NCBI GenBank assembly: GCA_964502995.1
Contig: CAZCZB010000008.1
Span: 1 to 64,000 of the forward strand
DNA length: 64,000 nucleotides
Source of the DNA: Bin87 sp964502995
GTDB lineage: Bacteria; Chloroflexota; Dehalococcoidia; Lucifugimonadales; UBA3495
Direction: 5' to 3'
Part shown: piece after piece, positions 1 to 7,689 of the stretch
Position numbering within the stretch: position 1 is the first letter of the stretch
Layout: the number at the start of each line of letters is the position of its first letter
Translations under genes and position numbers: made by a program
Notes under the pieces: generated by a model
The model's input: the letters and a program-made list of their open reading frames with translations, nothing else
Told to the model about the DNA's origin: nothing
The model's database searches: none

Positions 1-402
1 GGCGGTGATGACCTCGTAGGCGCCGTTCTTGTGCAGCTTGCCGTAGCGACGGGCCAGCTTGAGGGCGCCCTCCACCGCCTCGGCGCCGCTGTTGCAGAAA
101 AACACCCGGTCCATGCACGAGTTCTCGATGAGCATCTCGGCGATGTCCAGTTGCGGCAGCGTGTAGAACTGGTTGGAGGTCTGGATCAGCGTCGCCGCCT
201 GCTGCGCGATGGCGTCCACCACCACGGGCGGGCAGTGACCCAGGTTGTCCACGGCCCAGCCGGCCACGAAGTCGATGTATTCCTTGCCATCGGCGTCCCA
301 CACTCGGGAGCCTTCGCCCCGCACTATGACCACGGGCCGTCGGCGCACGGTCTGGGCGTAGTATTTCTGCTCGATGGCGATGTATTCAGCGTTGCTGGGC
401 AT
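1..402 (-). CDS. argD: Acetylornithine/class-III aminotransferase, N-terminal part (runs off left edge)
   Basis: PLP-dependent class-III aminotransferase, most like acetylornithine aminotransferase of arginine biosynthesis. Only the first 134 residues lie in the window; the frame is open to base 1. Visible are the N-terminal segment with DGKEYIDFVAGWAVDNLGH and the class-III block FFCNSGAEAVEGALKLARRY (ArgD usually has GAEANEAA here). The start at 402 is supported by an AGGGAG Shine-Dalgarno about 12 bases upstream on the minus strand. The catalytic lysine would lie outside the window, so ornithine or 4-aminobutyrate aminotransferase cannot be excluded. It is divergent from the LLM gene at 1087 across a repeat-filled spacer. 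Confidence 0.82.
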   Translation of the reverse strand, partial: MPSNAEYIAIEQKYYAQTVRRRPVVIVRGEGSRVWDADGKEYIDFVAGWAVDNLGHCPPVVVDAIAQQAATLIQTSNQFYTLPQLDIAEMLIENSCMDRVFFCNSGAEAVEGALKLARRYGKLHKNGAYEVITA

Positions 403-527
403 GGCTCGTTCGCTCCCTGTTAGTGTGTTGCCATCCGGGTGAACCGCCCGAACCGGCCCGCCCATTATACGCTTTTATTTGAGCGTGGGCGCATCGGGAA
501 CCCCGGACGCCAGGCACTTTCGATTGT

Positions 528-611
528 CACTCCACTACCCGCGCATCTATCACTCCACTACCCGCGCATCTATCGCTCCGCCTACCCGAGCATCCATCAC
601 TCCACTATCCG
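528..611. repeat. 23-bp imperfect tandem repeat
   Basis: About three and a half units of CACTCCACTACCCGCGCATC plus TAT. Units at 528-550 and 551-573 are identical; 574-597 and 598 onward have diverged. The array leads directly into the dispersed inverted repeat at 609. No coding role seen. Confidence 0.8.
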
Positions 612-669
612 CTCATCCTGAGCTTGTCGAAGGATGGGATTCATGGTTCGACAGGCTCACCATGAGCGG
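609..669. repeat. Dispersed ~61-bp imperfect inverted repeat, copy A
   Basis: The left arm CCGCTCATCCTGAGCTTGTC (then GAA) pairs with a right arm ending CTCACCATGAGCGG; 20 of 23 positions are complementary. A near-identical copy lies at 30562-30622 and degraded copies near 27315 and 52391. Sequences of this type are abundant dispersed repeats in many environmental genomes; function unknown. Confidence 0.85.
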
Positions 670-685
670 ACTGCTGGCGGGTGTG

Positions 686-955
686 GCGATGCTGGTCGGT
701 GCGGCGATGCTGGTCGGTGCGGCGATGCTGGTCGGTGTGGCAATGCGGGCTGGTGTGGCAATGCGGGCGGGTGCGGCAATGCTGGTCGGTGTGGCGATGC
801 TGGTCGGTGTGGCGATGCTGGTCGGTGCGGCAGCGCTGGTCGGTGCGGCAATGCTGGTCGGTGTAGCAATGCTGGCGGGTGCGGCGATGCTGGCCGGTGT
901 GGCGATGCTGGCCGGTGTGGCGATGCTGGTCGGTGTGGCAATGCTGGCCGGTGTG
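686..955. repeat. 18-bp minisatellite, 15 full units
   Basis: Fifteen head-to-tail 18-bp units of consensus GCGATGCTGGTCGGTGTG, varying at a few positions (GCG/GCA start, GTC/GCC/GCG middle, GTG/GCG end). A degenerate unit precedes it (668-685) and the array ends in GCGATAATC. Because 18 is a multiple of 3, every frame stays open and gives artificial six-residue repeat proteins on both strands. The same flanks at 30612-30650 enclose a single unit, so this array looks like a local expansion within a dispersed element. Confidence 0.92.
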
Positions 956-1086
956 GCGATAATCGAAAGGCACGGACGCATCGACCGGTTCAACTTGACC
1001 CTCCATGGGCCCTGTGATTAACTGACGCGACGACGAAAGCGTATCGCCCGGTTGCGATGGCGGCCACGGTTCCAGGAGCGGAATCC

Positions 1087-2136
1087 ATGCATTTTGGAAT
1101 GTTCATGCAATTCGAAACCCGTCCGGGCGGGTCCCAGGCCGGCGCGTTCGCCGAGGGTTTCGAGCTGGCAGACGCCGCGGAAGCCTGCGGACTTGATGGC
1201 GCCTGGTTGGCCGAGATGCACTTTTCCCCCGATCGCTCGGTGCTTTCATCCCCCATCACCATCGCCAGCAGCATTGCCACCCGCACCAAACGGCTCCGCA
1301 TCGGCATGGCCGTGTACGTCCTGCCCCTCAACAACCCCCTGCGGATAGCCGAAGAGGTCGCCACCGTTGACCAGATCAGCCAGGGACGTTTCGATTTCGG
1401 CATCGGCCGCAGCGGGTTTGCGCGTTCCTACGATACCTACGGCGTGCCCTACGCCGAGAGCCGGGAGCGGTTCCGCGAAGCCCTGGACATTATCATGCAG
1501 GCCTGGCAGGGCGAGGCGTTTTCCTACGATGGAAAGTATCACCAGGTCACCAACGCCACCGTCGCGCCGCTCCCCTACCAGAAACCCCACCCGCCCTTCC
1601 GCATGGCCGCCACCACGGCGGAAACATTCCCCCAGGCCGGCGCTGACGGTTACCCCATATTCGTGGGCCTGCGCGGAATGGACATACCCGAACTGCGCGA
1701 CAACCTGAAAGAATACCGCAGGGCATGGCACGCTGCCGGCCACGAGGGTGACGGCAACGTGTCCCTCCGCATTCCCGTGTACCTCGGAACGACCGCAAAG
1801 GCCGCCGTCGAAGAACCCTTCGAGAGCATCCAGAACTATTTCGGTCGGATGGGCCGGCTGTACGCGGCCGACTCCGGTTCGGCCGGCATCCAGGCAACGG
1901 AACTGCGGGACCAACGAGCCGACCGCCTCTCCGCTCTCAGCTACGACGACATCCTTGATACCAAGGTCGCCTTCGGCACGCCGGACGCCCTCGTTGACCG
2001 TTTCACCGACCTGCGCGAGCAACTGGGACTGGACGGCGTGGTGGCCGAATTGAACGCCGGCGGCATGATTCCCCACGACACCGTCGTGCGCAACATCCGC
2101 CTGCTGTGCGAAAAAGTGATGCCCGCGTTCAAGTAA
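1087..2136 (+). CDS. LLM-class flavin-dependent oxidoreductase (luciferase-like)
   Basis: A 349-residue protein of the bacterial luciferase-like monooxygenase family (TIM barrel, FMN or F420 dependent). The start begins MHFGMFMQFE; the core has LADAAEACGLDGAWLAEMHF, IATRTKRLRIGMAVYVLPL and the family block EEVATVDQISQGRFDFGIGR, followed by the YAESRERFREALDII segment. ATG 1087 is preferred because AGGAG lies at 1074-1078, eight bases upstream; an in-frame ATG at 1057 lacks such a site. The substrate cannot be read from sequence. It heads a run of same-strand oxidoreductase genes continuing to 6209, with a second LLM enzyme at the end. Confidence 0.9.
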   Translation: MHFGMFMQFETRPGGSQAGAFAEGFELADAAEACGLDGAWLAEMHFSPDRSVLSSPITIASSIATRTKRLRIGMAVYVLPLNNPLRIAEEVATVDQISQGRFDFGIGRSGFARSYDTYGVPYAESRERFREALDIIMQAWQGEAFSYDGKYHQVTNATVAPLPYQKPHPPFRMAATTAETFPQAGADGYPIFVGLRGMDIPELRDNLKEYRRAWHAAGHEGDGNVSLRIPVYLGTTAKAAVEEPFESIQNYFGRMGRLYAADSGSAGIQATELRDQRADRLSALSYDDILDTKVAFGTPDALVDRFTDLREQLGLDGVVAELNAGGMIPHDTVVRNIRLLCEKVMPAFK

Positions 2137-2144
2137 CGCTCTCT

Positions 2145-2206
2145 TTCAAGTGATTTCCCGATTCAAGCGATTTCCCGATTCAAGCGATTTCCCGATTCAA
2201 GTGATG
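2145..2206. repeat. 17-bp tandem repeat between two genes
   Basis: Three complete units of TTCAAGNGATTTCCCGA (2145-2161, 2162-2178, 2179-2195) plus a partial fourth sit between the LLM gene stop and the dehydrogenase start. Confidence 0.85.
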
Positions 2207-2241
2207 CCTGCCCGCCCAGCGAGCAAACAGGGAGTGTGCCC

Positions 2242-3231
2242 ATGAAAGTCGCCGTCCTCGACGATTACCAAAGCGTGGCCGCCGACATGGCCGATTGGAC
2301 CAGTCTGTCCGGCATGGACGTAACGTTCTTTCCGGATCATCTGGCCGATGAGGATGCGCTGGCCAGCCGGCTGGCGGATTACGACATCGTGATGGGTATG
2401 CGGGAGCGCACGCCGTTCCCCCGCACCCTGCTGGAACGGTTGCCAAACCTGCGGTGCCTGATCACCACCGGCGCCCGTAACGCCTCGTTCGACATCGACG
2501 CGGCCACCGATTTGGGCATCACCGTGTGCGGAACGCCGGGCGCCGGCGAAGGCCCCACCGAGATAACCTGGGGGTTGATCCTGGGACTCCTGCGCCGCAT
2601 ACCCGAAGAGGACCGCGCTACCCGCGAGCAGGGCAGGTGGGGCATCCACGTGGGCACAAGTCTGCAGGGCAAAACCCTCGCGCTTCTCGGCCTGGGACAC
2701 ATCGGCTCGCTGGTGGCGCGCGTGGGCAACGCCTTCGACATGCGCGTGATCGCCTGGAGCCAGAATCTGACCGCCGACCGGGCTGCCGAGTGTGGCGCAA
2801 CCCTGGTGGACAAGGACACCCTGTTCGCGGAAGGCGACGTCGTATCGGTTCACGTCCGCCTCAGCGACCGCACGCTGGGCTTGGTGGGCGCTCACGAAAT
2901 CGGCCTGATGAAGCCCACCGCCATCCTGGTCAACATCTCCCGGGGGCCGATTGTTGATGAGGCCGCCCTGGTTGACGCGCTCCAGCGCCGCGCCATCGGC
3001 GGGGCCGCGCTGGACACCTTCGATGTCGAACCGTTGCCGGATAATCACCCGTTCCTGACTCTCGACAACACCCTGATCACGCCGCACGTCGGATACGTGA
3101 CCGATGACGGGTATCGCGCCTTCTATTCGGGCGTCGTTGAAAACATCCGGGCCTTCGCGTCCGGCGAACCGGTGCGCGTGATCAACCCCGACGTGCTGCA
3201 GGCCGGCAACCTGAGGGGCCCGGCAAGCTGA
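2242..3231 (+). CDS. D-isomer-specific 2-hydroxyacid dehydrogenase family protein
   Basis: A 329-residue NAD(P)-dependent D-2-hydroxyacid dehydrogenase. The nucleotide-binding motif is LGLGHIGSLVARVG, the active-site Arg lies in HVRLSDRTLGLV, NISRGPIVDEAALVDAL is the family signature, and a C-terminal His lies in TPHVGYVT. PDH-type families often have a catalytic Glu before that His; LDTFDVEPLP provides it. ATG 2242 is chosen with AGGGAG at 2229-2234; an in-frame GTG at 2236 is less well spaced. Substrate unknown (phosphoglycerate, glyoxylate and other 2-oxoacids are possible). It follows the LLM gene in the same direction. Confidence 0.9.
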   Translation: MKVAVLDDYQSVAADMADWTSLSGMDVTFFPDHLADEDALASRLADYDIVMGMRERTPFPRTLLERLPNLRCLITTGARNASFDIDAATDLGITVCGTPGAGEGPTEITWGLILGLLRRIPEEDRATREQGRWGIHVGTSLQGKTLALLGLGHIGSLVARVGNAFDMRVIAWSQNLTADRAAECGATLVDKDTLFAEGDVVSVHVRLSDRTLGLVGAHEIGLMKPTAILVNISRGPIVDEAALVDALQRRAIGGAALDTFDVEPLPDNHPFLTLDNTLITPHVGYVTDDGYRAFYSGVVENIRAFASGEPVRVINPDVLQAGNLRGPAS

Positions 3232-3395
3232 GCCCTGCCGACCGGTTATATTGTCGCGCAGAGTTGCGGATCACCCGGTCCGGCGCGGAATCGCTGGGAA
3301 CGTCCCGTTGGCGTGGCATCAGTAGAACCGGTCGCAGCGCGCGCCATATTCGCCCAATACCCATATCACATCCCCATCAGTCGGAGAGCATTGCA

Positions 3396-4367
3396 ATGAA
3401 AGCCCTACGGATCGAGGAATACGGCAGCGTTGACGTCCTGCAGTGGAAAGACGCGCCCGAACCGTCGCCCAGCCCCCACCAGGTGTTGATCAGGGTGGAT
3501 GCCGCCGGCGTCAACTACGCCGACATCATGCGCCGCCAGGGCAATTATCCCGGGCCCGACCTGCCGGCCACGTTGGGTCTTGAAGCGGCCGGCACCATCA
3601 CCGAGTTGGGTTCCGGCGTCACCGATGGCCGCCTGTCGGTGGGCCAGAAGGTCATGGCGATGGGACCGCAGGGTCAGGCCGAATACGTGGCGGTCAACGC
3701 CAATTTCGTCTTTCCCTATCCCGACAGCATCGACGCGGTGCAGGCCGGTGGCATGCCCATTACCTTCCTCACCTCGTACCACCTGCTCAAAAGCCGGGGC
3801 GCGATGAACCCCGGCGACACCGTGCTGATCCAGGCCGGCGCCTCCGGAGTCGGTACGGTTGCCATTCAACTGGCCAAGGAACTGGGCGCCCGCGTCATCG
3901 CCACCGCCTCCACCGAGGACAAACTGGAACTGTGCCGTTCCCTGGGCGCGGACATTACCATAAACTACACCGAGGTGGACTTCGAAGACGAGGTGAAATC
4001 CATCACCGACGGGCGTGGGGTGGCCCTGGTGCTGGAGTGTGTCGGCGGACCCGTGCTCGAAAAGTCGGTGCGTTGCGTCGCCTCCTACGGGCGGCTGGTC
4101 AGCTACGGCAACGCCAGCGGACAACCGGCGAACCTGTCCGCCGCTGACATCACCACGCTGAACCGCACCGTCATCGGTTTCAGCATGGGGCGGTCTCCCA
4201 TCGGCTCGTTGGACCACCAGGGAGCGATGAACGACCTCATCCCGTTGATCACCGGCGGCAAGCTCAGGCTCATCGTGGATCGTGTGATGCCCATGTCGGA
4301 CGCGGGCAGCGCGCACCAGCACCTGGCGTCCCGAGGCACCCGCGGCAAGGTTATTCTCACTCCATGA
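3396..4367 (+). CDS. Zinc-independent medium-chain dehydrogenase/quinone oxidoreductase family
   Basis: A 323-residue MDR-superfamily protein resembling NADPH:quinone oxidoreductase. It begins MKALRIEEYGSVDVLQW, has an N-terminal GroES-like fold with DAAGVNYADIMRRQGNYPG and a Rossmann motif in QAGASGVGTVAIQLAKELGA. The structural-zinc cysteine cluster of true alcohol dehydrogenases is absent. Start supported by GGAGAG at 3383-3388. Its stop overlaps the next ATG by four bases (ATGA), so the two are probably translationally coupled. Confidence 0.9.
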   Translation: MKALRIEEYGSVDVLQWKDAPEPSPSPHQVLIRVDAAGVNYADIMRRQGNYPGPDLPATLGLEAAGTITELGSGVTDGRLSVGQKVMAMGPQGQAEYVAVNANFVFPYPDSIDAVQAGGMPITFLTSYHLLKSRGAMNPGDTVLIQAGASGVGTVAIQLAKELGARVIATASTEDKLELCRSLGADITINYTEVDFEDEVKSITDGRGVALVLECVGGPVLEKSVRCVASYGRLVSYGNASGQPANLSAADITTLNRTVIGFSMGRSPIGSLDHQGAMNDLIPLITGGKLRLIVDRVMPMSDAGSAHQHLASRGTRGKVILTP

Positions 4368-5203
4368 CCACCGCAGCGGAGCGATACGCCGCGGTGTACG
4401 ATGCCGCGCTCGCGGCCAATCGCTTCACCGACCACCAACTGCCCGGCGATCACTGGGCGGACCTGGCGGAGTTGTTCCGCCTCGACCCCCGGCGTCCGCG
4501 CGATGCCAACCTGTCGATGATCGCCGGTTTCCTGGAACCTTCCGACGTGCTGCTCGACGTGGGTGGCGGAGCCGGCCGCATATCTCTGGCGCTGGCCGGC
4601 TGTGTGCGCGAGGTGGTGCTGGTTGAACCCTCCGAGGGTATGCGCGCGCAGTTCGCCGCCGCCCGCGATGAGGCCGGAATCTCCAACGCCCGCGTGACCA
4701 CCGACTGGTGGATGGACTCCACGGAAACCGGCGATGTGATTCACCTGTCCGATGTCACCTATTTTGTGAGGGACATCGTGCCCTTCGTCACCAGGCTGCA
4801 CAACTCGGCGGCGCGCCGCGTGATCATCAACGTGTGGCGGCCCACACCCGGCGATATGGGTTCGTTATTGAGTCAGGTGGTATCCGGCGAAACGCGGCCC
4901 CGGTGGCCGGGCCTGCCCGAATTGGCCGCCGTCCTGTGGGAAATGGGCCTGTTGCCGGAGATACGACCCTTGCCGGACGAACCCTGGTGGTTGACCGACG
5001 ACCAGCGCAATATGTCCACGTCGCAGGCAATTGACCTGGCGATGAAATGGCTGGACTCCGAGGACGACTCAACGCGTTCGGCGGTGTCCGCCAACATGGA
5101 CCGACTCTTTGACAGTACGGCCGGCGGACTGACTCCCAAATGGCTCAGTCAACCGCGCAGCGTGACGCTCACCTGGGAGACGGGTGGCGTCCAATTGGCC
5201 TGA
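4364..5203 (+). CDS. Class I SAM-dependent methyltransferase
   Basis: A 279-residue protein with the SAM-binding motif I in VLLDVGGGAGRISLALAG, an acidic residue ending the second strand in VVLVEPSEGM, and a motif IV-like VIHLSDVTYFV. It belongs to the class I Rossmann methyltransferases; the substrate is not evident. Its ATG overlaps the previous gene's stop (ATGA), and its own stop is 13 bases before the next start, so it sits inside a tight operon with the MDR and LLM genes. Confidence 0.82.
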   Translation: MTTAAERYAAVYDAALAANRFTDHQLPGDHWADLAELFRLDPRRPRDANLSMIAGFLEPSDVLLDVGGGAGRISLALAGCVREVVLVEPSEGMRAQFAAARDEAGISNARVTTDWWMDSTETGDVIHLSDVTYFVRDIVPFVTRLHNSAARRVIINVWRPTPGDMGSLLSQVVSGETRPRWPGLPELAAVLWEMGLLPEIRPLPDEPWWLTDDQRNMSTSQAIDLAMKWLDSEDDSTRSAVSANMDRLFDSTAGGLTPKWLSQPRSVTLTWETGGVQLA

Positions 5204-5216
5204 AGCGGAGGCGATG

Positions 5217-6209
5217 ATGGAACGGATTGGAGTTGCTTTCACCGGCGGCGGCATGTCGCCTCCCGACGTTGTCAGATGCGTGCAACTGGCCGAGGAGTTG
5301 GGCTACGAATCGGCGTGGGTGGCAGAGGGCCACGGCGGCGACCAGTTCTCCATCCTGACCGCGTGCGCGGTCGCCACCTCCCGCATACTGCTGGGCACCA
5401 GCATCAGCAGCGTGTATGTTCGCAGCGCGCCGACCATTGCCATGGCCGCCGCCTGCGTCGATCATTACTCCGATGGCAGGTTCATCCTGGGATTGGGCAG
5501 CAGCCACAAGGTGCAGGTCGAACCGGAACACGGGCTTGAATTCGCCGCACCGGTCCCGCGGGTGCGCGACACGGTGGACATAGTGCGCCGGCTTTTGTCC
5601 GACGGAAAACTGGTGGACTACACCGGCGAGGTCACGCGCATCGACACCTTCGACTTTCACTTCCCGGTGTTGCGCTCAGACATGCCCATCTATCTGGCGG
5701 CGGTGTTTCCCAAGATGCTGGAAATCGCCGGCGAGATCAGCCAGGGCATCCTGTTGACCTGGTGTACTCCCGAACACGCGCAGACCGCTGCTGACCATGT
5801 GGCCACCGGAGCGGCGCGGGCCGGCAAAGCCGCTCAGGATGTCGAGCTTGCCACCCTGCTGTCGGTTTCTGCGGAGGGAGCGGACGACGGAGGCATGCGC
5901 AGAGTCGCGGCGACTTACGCCGGCAGGTTCCCCAGGTACCGGCGGTTGATGGCCGACGCCGGGTTCGCGGACGAGGTTGAGATGGTGCGTCGCGCCTGGC
6001 GGGAGGGCAACACCGGAGAGGCGGAAAGGTTGGTGCCCGGCGGGTTGATCGACCGCATGTCGTTGCCTTCGGATCCGGGCGCTCGGAAAGAAAGGCTCGC
6101 TGAGTATCGGGAATCTGGCATCACCTTGCCCATCATCGCGCCGCGGGTATCCGGCGCCAACGCCTTTGCGTCAGCGCAGGAGATCATCCGCGCCAACGCG
6201 CCATCTTGA
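5217..6209 (+). CDS. LLM-class flavin/F420-dependent oxidoreductase, second paralogue
   Basis: A 330-residue luciferase-like family protein, closer to F420-dependent (methylene-H4MPT reductase-like) members. Motifs are CVQLAEELGYESAWVAEGHG, TSRILLGTSISSVYVRSAP and DGRFILGLGSSHKVQVE. ATG 5217 is favoured over ATG 5214 because AGCGGAGG ends at 5211, leaving five bases of spacing. It shares only family-level similarity with the LLM protein at 1087. Cofactor preference (FMN or F420) cannot be decided here. Confidence 0.88.
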   Translation: MERIGVAFTGGGMSPPDVVRCVQLAEELGYESAWVAEGHGGDQFSILTACAVATSRILLGTSISSVYVRSAPTIAMAAACVDHYSDGRFILGLGSSHKVQVEPEHGLEFAAPVPRVRDTVDIVRRLLSDGKLVDYTGEVTRIDTFDFHFPVLRSDMPIYLAAVFPKMLEIAGEISQGILLTWCTPEHAQTAADHVATGAARAGKAAQDVELATLLSVSAEGADDGGMRRVAATYAGRFPRYRRLMADAGFADEVEMVRRAWREGNTGEAERLVPGGLIDRMSLPSDPGARKERLAEYRESGITLPIIAPRVSGANAFASAQEIIRANAPS

Positions 6210-6306
6210 TCCTGCGGCTACATCGGTGTACGGGCAGCACGCCCCTGCCCAATTGCAGACCCTCCGAACCACAGTGTCGTCGTCGAAAATCAGATGGTTC
6301 TCAATT

Positions 6307-6334
6307 GTAGGGGCGAATAATTATTCGCCCCTAC
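6307..6334. repeat. 28-bp perfect palindrome (GTAGGGGCGAATAA family)
   Basis: GTAGGGGCGAATAA followed at once by its exact reverse complement. Relatives occur at 29593, 32559, 32687, 36385 and 61929, always between genes or at a gene end. Confidence 0.93.
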
Positions 6335-6416
6335 CACTGCCGGAATGGGCCTGAACGGCAACAAACCACTCGAATCGGAACGCTGCCGCGCACGCCACTT
6401 AACCCTGACCCCATAA

Positions 6417-6442
6417 GTAGGGGCGACCTTCGTGGTCGCCCC
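6417..6442. repeat. Palindrome-family hairpin, GTAGGGGCGACC type
   Basis: GTAG then GGGGCGACC (6420-6428), loop TTCGT, and GGTCGCCCC (6434-6442). It shares the GTAGGGGCG head of the 28-bp palindromes. It lies just downstream of the minus-strand cupin stop at 6485 and could act as its terminator, though no T-run follows. Confidence 0.8.
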
Positions 6443-6484
6443 CGTTGGCGTGCAGCCGATGGCGTGTCCGATGGCGCGCGGCCG

Positions 6485-6850
6485 TTATTCCTCGGCGGGC
6501 AGCCAAGGCGACCACAGCGTGATCGGGATGGTCACCGAGACACGGGGTTGGTCGCCCACGACGGCGGTGGTGTGACCCTGGCCGGTAAGGTCGTCTGCCA
6601 TCAGCACGTCGCCGGCGCCGAATCGGCGCTTGGTTCCGTCGCCAATGCCGATTTCCATCTCGCCCGACAGTGTGATCACGTACTGGCGACGGGGCGCGGT
6701 GTGCCAATCCGAGAAGTAACCGGGTTCAAACCGTCGGAAGTTGACGCCCGGCGTTACCTGCATGCCACTGTGAATCGCCCGCTCAGCGGGAAGGTCCAGA
6801 TCCTCGAAGTGGGTCTGCCCGTCGTCTCCGGTGTAAATTCGCACGAACAT
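6485..6850 (-). CDS. Small cupin-domain protein (paralogue 1 of 4)
   Basis: A 121-residue single-domain cupin. It begins MFVRIYTGDDGQTHFEDLDL and carries the cupin core PGYFSDWHTAPRRQYVITLSG with a second motif GAGDVLMADDLTGQGH. The first metal motif is reduced (one His in DWHTAPRRQY) and the second His is in GQGHTT. Start at 6850 with AGGAGG upstream. Three clear paralogues with the same MxxRxYxGDDGxSHxE head occur at 32742-33819. Metal and substrate unknown. Confidence 0.85.
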   Translation of the reverse strand: MFVRIYTGDDGQTHFEDLDLPAERAIHSGMQVTPGVNFRRFEPGYFSDWHTAPRRQYVITLSGEMEIGIGDGTKRRFGAGDVLMADDLTGQGHTTAVVGDQPRVSVTIPITLWSPWLPAEE

Positions 6851-7133
6851 GGTTGCGATGCCTCCTGCGTATGATAATTGCTCAATTGTGTGGAGAACCG
6901 ACGCTGGCCGGTCCGCCCGTGGTTCGCGTATTTTATCGCATCATGCCTGCAAACGGGCGGTCTGCATCAACATTGTGCGGGGTCAGCAGGGCGGTCGCCT
7001 CCCGTCGGCGCGACAGGGTTCAAACGTCCGCATATTCGTTGGACCGCTGCCGTTGCCGTCGGCCCCGCGGAAGTCGTTGGCGCCATTTGAGATGGTCGCC
7101 TTATGGCCGGGCAGTTGCCGCCTGATCCGAAAG

Positions 7134-7163
7134 TTGAGAAAACGGCCAGGGCCGTCGTACAAT
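7134..7163 (+). promoter_or_regulatory. Likely sigma70-type promoter of tRNA-Thr
   Basis: TTGAGA (7134-7139) and TACAAT (7158-7163) separated by 18 bases, placing the start of transcription a few bases before the tRNA at 7173. Confidence 0.6.
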
Positions 7164-7172
7164 GTTAGTTAC

Positions 7173-7248
7173 GCCGATGTAGCTCAGCCGGAAGAGCAGC
7201 GGTTTCGTAAACCGCAGGTCAAGGGTTCGAGTCCCTTCATCGGCTCCA
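7173..7248 (+). tRNA. tRNA-Thr (anticodon CGT)
   Basis: Folded by eye: acceptor GCCGATG pairs with CATCGGC, the D stem is GCTC/GAGC, the anticodon stem GCGGT/ACCGC encloses loop TTCGTAA with anticodon CGT at 7206-7208, and the T arm AAGGG-TTCGAGT-CCCTT is intact. Discriminator T at 7245 and encoded CCA at 7246-7248; 76 nt in total. Reads threonine ACG codons. Its 3' end doubles as the left attachment core of the island described below. Confidence 0.96.
7238..7248 (+). other. Putative attL core (tRNA-Thr 3' end)
   Basis: CATCGGCTCCA closes the tRNA; the same 11 bases recur at 20422-20432 beyond the recombinase remnant, in the same orientation. Confidence 0.65.
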
Positions 7249-7290
7249 CTATATCAATTAAAGTGGTGGCCCACTTGGAGAAGTATCAAT

Positions 7291-7339
7291 AAGTGGGGTA
7301 TCGGACGAAACCAGGCCATTTTGCTGGACAAATTCCCGG
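7291..7339. other. Left arm-type motifs of the island
   Basis: AAGTGGGGTATCG at 7291-7303, inverted relative to 20400-20412, and TTGCTGGACAAATT followed by an NCCGG context at 7321-7339, directly repeated at 20313-20331. Upstream, AAGTGG/CCACTT at 7261-7276 forms a small inverted repeat. Read as integrase arm sites; inference. Confidence 0.55.
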
Positions 7340-7380
7340 TACCGGACAGCACGAGAACGTACTCCACACCACCAAACAGA

Positions 7381-7410
7381 AACCGTGCCCTGATCTCCCA
7401 GGGCACGGTT
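7381..7410. terminator. Intrinsic terminator-like hairpin downstream of tRNA-Thr
   Basis: AACCGTGCCCTG, a six-base loop, then CAGGGCACGGTT: a perfect 12-bp stem followed by TTCATT, a weak T tract. Confidence 0.6.
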
Positions 7411-7439
7411 TCATTCCGGGTCGTGAGGAACAGCAACGG

Positions 7440-7594
7440 TAACTGTTCAGACTCCAGGAGGTTGTCATTGCGAGGCGCTCACGCCGTGGCAATCTCGATG
7501 CCGTGGCTGCAACGTCTGCACCGAAGAACTTCATTGCCCCAACGGGAATGCCTTGCTTCGCTCGCAATGCGCCCTTCCCAGCAACTCTGAACAA
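7440..7594. repeat. GTCATTGCGAG inverted-repeat element, copy 1 (MITE-like)
   Basis: Starts TAACTGTTCAGA, has TTGTCATTGCGAG near the left end and CTCGCAATG near the right, and finishes ACTCTGAACA. The ends are imperfect inverted repeats. Copy 3 at 42002-42145 has the same ends; copy 2 at 33933-34086 shares the GTCATTGCGAG part. Confidence 0.75.
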
Positions 7595-7689
7595 TGACCA
7601 GGAACGCCCCCTAGCAGCCCGTCCGAGGATTGGGTTCCAGTGTTGATGGAAGTGTGTTTGGGCGAAGGTTCATAAGGTCAGCGGGCTTG

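Noticed and set aside
528..611. CRISPR array candidate at the left end
   Set aside because: The repeat units are contiguous with no spacers and lead into an inverted repeat.
479..1021. Open frames with six-residue repeats (both strands) through the minisatellite
   Set aside because: The 18-bp unit keeps every frame open by arithmetic; no Shine-Dalgarno, no family similarity, and the frames contradict each other on both strands.
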